From Methanofollis sp. (GTDB lineage: Archaea; Halobacteriota; Methanomicrobia; Methanomicrobiales; Methanofollaceae), in NCBI GenBank assembly GCA_028696365.1, contig JAQVHG010000019.1:1-17302 (forward strand): DNA of 17,302 bases. Reading direction: 5' to 3'. The stretch's first letter is position 1; the number at the start of each line of letters is the position of its first letter. The notes below the pieces were generated by a model, which made no database searches, was not told the DNA's origin, and was given only the letters and a program-made list of their open reading frames with translations. Position numbers and translations under genes: made by a program. Below are positions 12,854 through 17,302 of this stretch, piece after piece.

Positions 12854-13957
12854 ATGAAAAGGGTTGTTCTCCCCCTTATCTGTCTGCTCTGTCTTTTCTT
12901 TCTGGCAGGGCCGGCATCAGCAGCGTTCGTAAAGATTGAAGCGCCGGACACAGTCAATGCGGGTCAGACCCTCGAGGTCACCGGCACGACCACGTCTTTG
13001 AAACCTGGCTATACCTTTGACGTCATCCTCTATGACCTCACCTATGGGACCAAGTCGGTGGTCGACACAAAGCAGGTGATCGTCCAGGACGACGGGAACT
13101 TCACGGTCGAGTTCAGTACCGATGGGCTGCGGAGCGGATCCCACTCGGTTGAGGTCTCGACGAAGGGTGAGGATGTCTTTGGCGGGAGTTCAAAGAAGAT
13201 CAAGATGTTCACCGTGGTGAACCGCTCCAAAGACCTCACCATCACCTCACCGTCCACCCAGGAGTTCGACGGTACCCTCCGTGTCGCCGGTGAGGTCAGG
13301 GACTACACTGACGGCGGGGTCCGCCTGACTGTCACGGGTTCGGGCAAGAAGACGGTCTATGGCCCTACTTGGATCACCACCACAGAGGGCGCCTTCTCTG
13401 AGAAGGTCCCGATCACCGCCGGCGGGCGCTATGTGGTCGAGGTCATGGACAACAGCAGTTACACCTGGAAGACCGACTTCACGGTGACCGGCGGGATTGT
13501 CACCGACGTTCCTACGCCGGTCCCCTCTGAGGACCAGCCGGCAGGTTCGATCTACTCTGCATCGGCCCCTGCCTCCCGCGAGGCCCCGGCATACTTTGCG
13601 GTCGAGACCAAGGGAGGCGAAGTGACCATCGCCACCTCCTCAGGGATCGACTGGGTGATGGAGTACATCGACACAGACGGCACGAAGACTCTTGTCAATG
13701 AAAGGGGCGCCTCGGCCCCTGAGTCGGTCACCTTCGAGGCCGACGCTGGCACCGTCTATGTGAAGGTCTCCCCACAGCTCTACACCGACAAGAGCACGGT
13801 GACGGTCACTGGCGAGAATGTCCGCTCAGTCGCAGCCGACCTCACTGTCGCCGAGAAGTTCGGCGACGCCGTCCCTGAACCGACGACCCAGAGCCCCCTC
13901 CCGCTCTGGCCGGTCTTTGCGGCGCTGGGTACCGCCCTCCTCATCAGGCGGGTGTGA
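12854..13957 (+). CDS. Exported Ig-like surface protein with a C-terminal anchor
   Basis: A 367-residue exported protein I cannot name. A signal peptide covers 1-23 (MKRVVLPLIC..., cleavage after ASA). Residues about 25-215 are two beta-sandwich-like units: VKIEAPDTVNAGQTLEVTGTT at 26-46, and TSPSTQEFDGTLRVAGEV at 131-148 with FTVTGG closing at 209-214. A Pro/Ser/Ala linker follows (about 215-243), then a third beta-rich domain (245-325). The tail is PEPTTQSPLPLW, a hydrophobic segment and RRV at 341-367, a tripartite layout like archaeal protein-sorting tails. N-glycosylation sequons include NFT at 82, NRS at 123 and NSS at 200. Likely a cell-envelope or S-layer-associated protein. It starts at the ATG at 12854; an in-frame upstream extension lacks a signal peptide. 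Confidence 0.8.
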   Translation: MKRVVLPLICLLCLFFLAGPASAAFVKIEAPDTVNAGQTLEVTGTTTSLKPGYTFDVILYDLTYGTKSVVDTKQVIVQDDGNFTVEFSTDGLRSGSHSVEVSTKGEDVFGGSSKKIKMFTVVNRSKDLTITSPSTQEFDGTLRVAGEVRDYTDGGVRLTVTGSGKKTVYGPTWITTTEGAFSEKVPITAGGRYVVEVMDNSSYTWKTDFTVTGGIVTDVPTPVPSEDQPAGSIYSASAPASREAPAYFAVETKGGEVTIATSSGIDWVMEYIDTDGTKTLVNERGASAPESVTFEADAGTVYVKVSPQLYTDKSTVTVTGENVRSVAADLTVAEKFGDAVPEPTTQSPLPLWPVFAALGTALLIRRV

Positions 13958-13973
13958 GCGCCCCAGCGCATAT

Positions 13974-13986
13974 CCTTTTTATGCGG
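13974..13986 (+). promoter_or_regulatory. Promoter of the tRNA-Ser gene
   Basis: CCTTTTTATGC lies about 30 bp before the first tRNA base (14010), the expected TATA position for an archaeal tRNA gene with a short 5' leader. The leader contains TGCCAATATGGTATGGCA (13991-14008), an inverted repeat with TGCCA/TGGCA arms. Confidence 0.5.
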
Positions 13987-14009
13987 GGCCTGCCAATATG
14001 GTATGGCAA

Positions 14010-14093
14010 GCCGGGATAGTCTAGTCCGGTAAGGCGACGGCCTTGAAAGCCGTTGGTGTCCGCACCTCGGGAGTTCAAATCTCCCTCCCGGCG
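14010..14093 (+). tRNA. tRNA-Ser (UGA anticodon)
   Basis: An 84-nt class II tRNA. The acceptor stem GCCGGGA (14010-14016) pairs perfectly with TCCCGGC (14086-14092), followed by discriminator G. The anticodon stem ACGGC/GCCGT encloses the loop CTTGAAA, so the anticodon is TGA, reading serine UCN codons. A long variable arm (TGGTGTCCGCACCT region) is typical of tRNA-Ser. The T arm is GGGAG-TTCAAAT-CTCCC (14069-14085). The 3' CCA is not encoded (next bases CTG), as in many archaeal tRNA genes, and no intron is seen. T-rich sequence (TGTTTGTTCTTTTG, about 14095-14108) follows and may terminate it. Confidence 0.95.
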
Positions 14094-14114
14094 CTGTTTG
14101 TTCTTTTGATCCCT

Positions 14115-14202
14115 AGCTTTGTAGAGATCCTGTTCTTGAGTGAAAATGATGAAGAAGGTGGGCGACGCGTGCTCTTTTCCTAATGATCGATACTCTGGTT
14201 TC
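14115..14202. repeat. Remnant of a repeat-element left end
   Basis: AGCTTTGTAGAGATCCTGTTCTTGAG at 14115-14140 resembles the family's left end (GGCTCTGTAGAAATCCTCTTGATGA). It is followed by an AAGAAGGTGGGCGACGCGTGCTC that faintly recalls the family's right part (GGAAGGTGGGTGAATCATGC), but no right terminus is seen before copy D1 begins. Probably a decayed copy. Confidence 0.35.
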
Positions 14203-14325
14203 GGCTCTGTAGAAACCCTTTGGACAGTTATCTCTGCGGGGGACTTGGCCGCCCCTGGTCGAAGAGGTTGGGAAGGCGGGTGACACACATCCTCCACACA
14301 ATAGGTGAGGGGTTCTACTAGAGCT
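14203..14325 (+). mobile_element. TIR repeat element, copy D1 (internal deletion)
   Basis: Starts GGCTCTGTAGAAACCC and ends GGGGTTCTACTAGAGCT, a right terminus with one inserted base. It keeps hairpin 1 (GGGGGACTTGGCCGCCCC) and the right segment GTTGGGAAGGCGGGTGACACACATC...CACACAATAGGTGAG, but lacks the long-range stem and the second GC hairpin, leaving 123 bp. The missing interior suggests a deletion between the GC-rich stems. The flanks show no convincing direct repeat. Confidence 0.65.
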
Positions 14326-14415
14326 GCTTTTTTGTTCTTCCCTTCGTCCAGGGTGTTGGGTAACTGTGAGCGACAACGAGCTTAAGAACACAAGCTTTAT
14401 AGAAGCCCAATCTTC

Positions 14416-14647
14416 GGCTCTGTAGTAATCCTCTTGATGAATCTCTCTGTCGGGGGGCTTGCTGCCCCCTGGACCTCCCGCAACACGATAGGTCGAGGAC
14501 TACAATCCCTCTTCATGGATTTCCGAATATGCCTTCCTGACCCTATCGTGCTCTCCGGGGGGTCTGGGGGCAGAGCCCCCGGCCAAAGGGGTAGGAAGGT
14601 GGGTGAATCATGCTTGAGCCAAGAAAAGGTGAGGGTTTCTACAGGCC
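14416..14647 (+). mobile_element. TIR repeat element, copy D2 (full length, with direct repeats)
   Basis: A 232-bp near-complete copy. It starts GGCTCTGTAGTAATCCTC and ends GAGGGTTTCTACAGGCC (one base lost in the terminus). Inside are GGGGGGC-TTGCT-GCCCCC, the long-range stem CACGATAGG (14484-14492) with CCTATCGTG (14542-14550), and a second hairpin GGGGGC-AGA-GCCCCC (about 14566-14580). CCAATCTTC occurs directly before it (14407-14415) and directly after it (14648-14656), a perfect 9-bp direct repeat, as expected of a target-site duplication. The insertion lies just inside AGCTTTATAGAAGCCC (14393-14408), another terminus-like sequence, suggesting a nested insertion. Confidence 0.75.
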
Positions 14648-14690
14648 CCAATCTTCAGAACGTTTTGGATGTGCTCCAGTACAATACCGA

Positions 14691-15314
14691 TCAGATATTT
14701 TTGTGATGGCTTGTTTCTCTGTATTCTGGACAGAGACAGCGGGTCGCGGCGGCGAGGTCGGCACGCGTGTTAACGTTGAGGCCGAGGGCTGGGTCGTCGA
14801 TGAGGAGGCGGTATTCTTCCTGCGCCTCGGCGATCCGCGCGCCGAGGAGGACGTTCACTCCCGCCGGACAAGCGTTGACCCTGTCGATCTCTTCCTGGTA
14901 TGAGGCCCGGCGCGCCGACCCAGTGCAGTGTGTCACCGGCACCCAGGTGGAGAGGGCTGGGGTGCCAGCGCGGAGGTAGGCTTCCTGCACTCTGGTCACA
15001 TGCTCTGCGGTGATGCAGGGGATGTCTGAGACTGAGGTGATGACCGGTCCTTCCTCGCCGAGTTCAGTGACGGCCTCGACAATATCTGCGACATAACCCC
15101 GTGCGTGTGCTGAGTAGAGGGGGATTCCATGGGCCCGGCACCAGTTCCTGGTATATGGAGTCTGGGGAGAGGCGACGACCACGCTCTCGCACCCGGCCTG
15201 GGTGAAGGCATCGATGACGTACTCGATCATCGGGCGCCCGCAGATGGTCACCAGAGGCTTCTCACCCATGTTGAGTCTCGAACCCAGGCCACCCGCTAGA
15301 ATCAGGGCAAGCAT
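14691..15314 (-). CDS. cobY: GTP:adenosylcobinamide-phosphate guanylyltransferase CobY
   Basis: A 207-residue nucleotidyltransferase with the signature LALILAGGLGSRLNMGEKPLV at residues 2-22: a glycine-rich GTP loop plus the conserved R and K of the MobA/GlmU-like fold. IDPxxGLNxN-type residues appear near the end (DDPALGLNVNTRADL). CobY activates adenosylcobinamide phosphate to the GDP form during nucleotide-loop assembly and is the archaeal replacement for bacterial CobU. The gene overlaps the end of cobD by 13 bp, with GGAGG upstream of the ATG inside cobD, so the two are translationally coupled. A molybdenum cofactor MobA role is the main alternative; the cobD partner argues for CobY. Length is normal. 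Confidence 0.9.
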   Translation of the reverse strand: MLALILAGGLGSRLNMGEKPLVTICGRPMIEYVIDAFTQAGCESVVVASPQTPYTRNWCRAHGIPLYSAHARGYVADIVEAVTELGEEGPVITSVSDIPCITAEHVTRVQEAYLRAGTPALSTWVPVTHCTGSARRASYQEEIDRVNACPAGVNVLLGARIAEAQEEYRLLIDDPALGLNVNTRADLAAATRCLCPEYRETSHHKNI

Positions 15315-16300
15315 GCGCTGAGGGCCTCCATCAATCTCCTGTTCTCGTCAGGGCGTCGTACTGCCACCCTGATCGCGTGAGGGAGTCCAAAAGAAGTGCA
15401 GTCGCGCACTAGGATCCCGTGTTCCAGCATGGCGGCGGTCAGGTCTGAGGCAAGGCATGGGACTGGGATTAATAGATAATTGGCAGTCGAAGGGAGAGGG
15501 GCAAGCCCGAGGCCCTGGAGGGCGCGGGCGAGCCATGCTCGCTCCACGCGGATCATTCGCCTGGACTCGTCGAGGTCGTCGAGGTGACGGAGGGCACGAA
15601 GTGCAAAGGCCTCTGCCCAGGCATTGACTGTCCAGGGGAGGCGACGTGTCTCAAGTTCGGCGATGAGGTCGGGGTCGCCTAGGCCGAAACCGAACCTCAG
15701 GCCTGGTACGGCGAATGACTTGGTGATCGACCTGGAGACAAAGAGTGCAGGGTGGCGTATGTCTGAAACACTCTCAGCCGGGTCGGCGAGTTCGATGAAT
15801 GCCTCGTCGACAAAGAGCCGCTGGCCCGATGGGAGGTCGTCGAGGAGGGCACGCACTTCGTCACGACTAGTGAGTGTGCCATCCGGGTTGTTGGGGTTGC
15901 AGAGAAATCTAACCGCAGCCTCGACAGGATCGGTGGTGACCTCAGCCCCGGCAAGGCGTGCTCCCATCTCGTATTCCCCGAAGGTCGGAGGTATAATGGC
16001 AGCGCCCCTGCCTGGACTGAGGGTGGCGGCACAAAAGGTATAGATCACCTCGACCGAACCGTTGCCCACGGTGACCTCCTCTGGCGTCCTTCTAAAATGG
16101 AGAGCGATTGCTTCTTTCAGTTCCTCATACTGGTCGTCAGGGTAGGAGGCGATTGCATCCTCGTCAGGAGGGGTGAGAGAGACGGCTGGGGGGAAGGGGT
16201 TGATGCTCGCACTGAAATCAAGGAGATCTATCCCTGAATGCTTCTTATGCCACCGCACTGTCCCGCCGTGCTTTGTCTTTTTGGGTATCTGTGTGGTCAT
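15302..16300 (-). CDS. cobD: L-threonine-O-3-phosphate decarboxylase CobD
   Basis: A 332-residue fold-type I PLP enzyme related to histidinol-phosphate aminotransferase. It has HGG at 11-13, SxSINPFPP at 30-38, the turn CNPNNPDG at 134-141, DEAFIE at 165-170, and the PLP lysine K194 in SRSITKSFAVPGLRFGF. The N-terminal HGG and the SINP motif are typical of CobD rather than HisC, and the overlap with cobY supports this. CobD decarboxylates L-threonine phosphate to (R)-1-amino-2-propanol phosphate, which links the corrin ring to the nucleotide loop. Methanogens need cobamides for the Mtr methyltransferase. Unlike the Methanosarcina protein, no cysteine-rich C-terminal extension is present. A TATA-like element lies about 40 bp upstream. 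Confidence 0.9.
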   Translation of the reverse strand: MTTQIPKKTKHGGTVRWHKKHSGIDLLDFSASINPFPPAVSLTPPDEDAIASYPDDQYEELKEAIALHFRRTPEEVTVGNGSVEVIYTFCAATLSPGRGAAIIPPTFGEYEMGARLAGAEVTTDPVEAAVRFLCNPNNPDGTLTSRDEVRALLDDLPSGQRLFVDEAFIELADPAESVSDIRHPALFVSRSITKSFAVPGLRFGFGLGDPDLIAELETRRLPWTVNAWAEAFALRALRHLDDLDESRRMIRVERAWLARALQGLGLAPLPSTANYLLIPVPCLASDLTAAMLEHGILVRDCTSFGLPHAIRVAVRRPDENRRLMEALSACLP

Positions 16301-16333
16301 ATCTACACGTATTCACGCAAATTTGGCATTTTA

Positions 16334-16347
16334 TGCAATATAAGAAT
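16334..16347 (-). promoter_or_regulatory. Probable promoter of cobD-cobY
   Basis: On the minus strand TCTTATATTG (16345-16336) is a TATA box predicting a start near 16315, about 15 bp before the cobD ATG. No clear Shine-Dalgarno sequence precedes the ATG. Confidence 0.45.
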
Positions 16348-16373
16348 ACTCATCAGCAAAAAAAGCAATTCAC

Positions 16374-16388
16374 AACCTTTATATGGCA
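16374..16388 (+). promoter_or_regulatory. Promoter of cdrS-ftsZ2
   Basis: CTTTATATGG at 16377-16386 is the best TATA box in the window and faces the cdrS operon. Transcription would start near 16408, giving a leader of about 90 bp that contains the half-site array and the 40-bp palindrome. This leader is much longer than those predicted for other genes in the window. Confidence 0.6.
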
Positions 16389-16422
16389 TGCTTGTGTTAA
16401 CTCAATCAACTGGTGCAGCGAT

Positions 16423-16482
16423 CAGACAGATAGCATCTCTATGTCAGACAATTGACAGACAAATGTCTGCCAATTGTCTGAC
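16423..16482 (+). promoter_or_regulatory. Five-half-site array with a 40-bp palindrome upstream of cdrS (candidate operator)
   Basis: The hexamer CAGACA occurs at 16423-16428, 16445-16450 and 16456-16461, and its complement TGTCTG at 16464-16469 and 16475-16480. The segment 16443-16482 is a palindrome with 18 of 19 pairs matching: GTCAGACAATTG pairs with CAATTGTCTGAC, and CAGACA pairs with TGTCTG across an AA centre. Same-orientation half-sites begin 11 bp apart, with the outermost a further 22 bp away, which puts them on one face of the helix. This fits cooperative binding by ribbon-helix-helix dimers, and CdrS itself is the obvious candidate. If transcribed, it would also form a long hairpin 10 bp before the ribosome binding site. 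Confidence 0.6.
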
Positions 16483-16500
16483 GCCCCCCAGAGGAGGAAG

Positions 16501-16677
16501 ATGGAACGGATCACGATCAGACTTCCAAGACAGCAGGTCGAAATGCTTCAGCGACTTGTCGATAATGGTGAGTTCCCCACTGTGTCCGAGGCGGTACGAC
16601 ACGCAGTACGGGATCTCATCGAGAAGCGTGGCGATCGGGCGTTGCGGGAGAGCGACCAGGTGTCAGTGAAGGTTTAG
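16501..16677 (+). CDS. cdrS: CdrS-like ribbon-helix-helix transcription regulator
   Basis: A 58-residue CopG/Arc-type ribbon-helix-helix protein. The DNA-binding strand is ERITIRLPRQ at residues 2-10, followed by helix QVEMLQRLVDNG and the second helix VSEAVRHAVRDLIEKR after the conserved FPTVSEA turn. It begins at the ATG at 16501, preceded by GAGGAGG (16491-16497). A TTG-initiated extension through the palindrome is unlikely. The gene lies 10 bp before ftsZ2, whose Shine-Dalgarno sequence overlaps its stop (TAGGAGG). This is the arrangement of the haloarchaeal cdrS-ftsZ2 locus, reported to be conserved across Euryarchaeota, where CdrS regulates cell-division genes. The name is assigned by size, fold and context. 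Confidence 0.85.
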   Translation: MERITIRLPRQQVEMLQRLVDNGEFPTVSEAVRHAVRDLIEKRGDRALRESDQVSVKV

Positions 16678-16687
16678 GAGGATTTTG

Positions 16688-17302
16688 ATGCAGACGATCA
16701 TCAACGAGGCACTGAAAAATGCAGAGATGGAACAGAAGATCTATAATGAAAGTATAATTGGTGACGAAGACGATCTCCTCGGTCAACCGCGGATCGTCAT
16801 TGTCGGTTGCGGCGGTGCAGGCAACAACACCGTCAACCGTCTTTACCATATGCAGGTTGACGGGGCGGAGACAATTGCCGTCAACACCGACAAGCAGCAC
16901 CTGGACATGATCCAGGCTGATAAGCGTGTCCTTATCGGCAAGTCCCTCACCAAGGGCCTTGGTGCGGGGGGGTTCCCTGACGTAGGGAAGCGAGCAGCGG
17001 AGATGGCGCGTCCGACCCTTGAAAAACTCCTTGCAACTGCAGACCTCTGTTTCATCACCGCAGGCATGGGCGGCGGTACCGGTACTGGGGTGGCCCCGGT
17101 CGTTGCGCAGATCGCAAAAGAGCAGGGTGCAATCGTCGTTGGGATGGTCAGTTACCCCTTCCAGGTCGAGAAGGCTAGGCTGCTGCGTGCTGAGGAGGGG
17201 CTCCAGCAGCTCTCCAACAGCGCCGACTCGGTCATTGTCTTGGACAACAACCGGCTCATCAACTATGTCCCCAACCTGCCTCTAGGCCAGGCCTTCTCGG
17301 TG
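16688..17302 (+). CDS. ftsZ2: Cell division GTPase FtsZ2 (3' end beyond the window)
   Basis: The first 205 codons of a tubulin-family GTPase, open to the window edge. A short acidic N-terminal extension (MQTIINEALKNAEMEQ...) leads to the nucleotide-binding strand RIVIVGCGGAGNNTVNRL at 35-52, NTDKQHLD at about 66-73, KGLGAGGFPDVG, and the tubulin signature GMGGGTGTGVAP at about 126-137. VVGMVSYPFQVEKAR and LDNNRLINYVPNLPLGQAFSV resemble FtsZ2 rather than FtsZ1 of haloarchaea. FtsZ2 drives ring constriction in archaea having two FtsZs. The Shine-Dalgarno AGGAGG (16676-16681) overlaps the cdrS stop, indicating one operon. The T7 loop and C-terminal tail lie outside the window, so they cannot be checked. 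Confidence 0.95.
   Translation, partial: MQTIINEALKNAEMEQKIYNESIIGDEDDLLGQPRIVIVGCGGAGNNTVNRLYHMQVDGAETIAVNTDKQHLDMIQADKRVLIGKSLTKGLGAGGFPDVGKRAAEMARPTLEKLLATADLCFITAGMGGGTGTGVAPVVAQIAKEQGAIVVGMVSYPFQVEKARLLRAEEGLQQLSNSADSVIVLDNNRLINYVPNLPLGQAFSV

Noticed and set aside
12826..12957. A longer N-terminus for RaSEA starting at 12957
   Set aside because: The extra 44 residues overlap the signal-peptide codons of the divergent surface protein, are low-complexity and basic, and a Shine-Dalgarno sequence with an ATG is available at 12825.
16474..16500. A TTG start for cdrS at 16474
   Set aside because: It lies inside the palindrome, and the nine extra residues precede the canonical RHH start. The ATG at 16501 has GGAGG just before it.

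Overview
The window is a stretch of a methanogenic euryarchaeal chromosome. The gene content points to the order Methanomicrobiales; the genus cannot be fixed without a search. Evidence for archaea: ribosomal protein S17e, the chromatin protein Alba, a radical SAM enzyme for archaeosine, the archaeal cobamide enzyme CobY, a TIGR00300-type ornithine cyclodeaminase, a DUF373 membrane protein, a COG1340 coiled-coil protein, an encoded-CCA-less tRNA-Ser, TATA-box promoters with very short leaders, and a CdrS-type ribbon-helix-helix gene directly before ftsZ2.

Layout. 1-3705 (+): the end of an unidentified gene, rps17e, then lysine/aspartate-family biosynthesis (dapA, dapB, a 2[4Fe-4S] ferredoxin, asd), then alba. 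3774-5352: a small secreted protein (+) convergent with a DUF373 membrane protein (-). 5353-6348: a 1-kb gene-free block of repeat elements. 6349-9874 (-): a COG1340 coiled-coil gene, a repeat-bearing gap, a flavodoxin and a RecQ helicase without a winged-helix domain. 9875-10601: a second repeat block. 10602-13957: the TIGR00300 enzyme (+), convergent with the archaeosine enzyme RaSEA (-), which diverges across 28 bp from an exported Ig-like surface protein (+). 14010-14093: tRNA-Ser(UGA). 14094-14690: a third repeat block. 14691-16300 (-): cobD-cobY for the cobamide nucleotide loop. 16501-17302 (+): cdrS and the 5' part of ftsZ2.

Two things stand out. First, every gap longer than 300 bp (four of them) holds copies of one family of about 120-250-bp elements with terminal inverted repeats GGCTCTGTAGAAA/TTTCTACAGAGCC. 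I count eight copies in both orientations. Inside are GC-rich hairpins and a long-range stem whose sequence differs between copies while its pairing is kept. Two copies are flanked by 8-9-bp direct repeats that look like target-site duplications. This looks like a non-autonomous, MITE-like element with a conserved fold. Second, the leader of the cdrS-ftsZ2 operon carries a nearly perfect 40-bp palindrome made of CAGACA half-sites spaced 11 bp apart, with a fifth half-site 22 bp upstream. It is a strong candidate operator (or RNA hairpin) controlling cell-division genes.

All calls are from reading the sequence; no database search was run. Family names are recalled from motifs and context.
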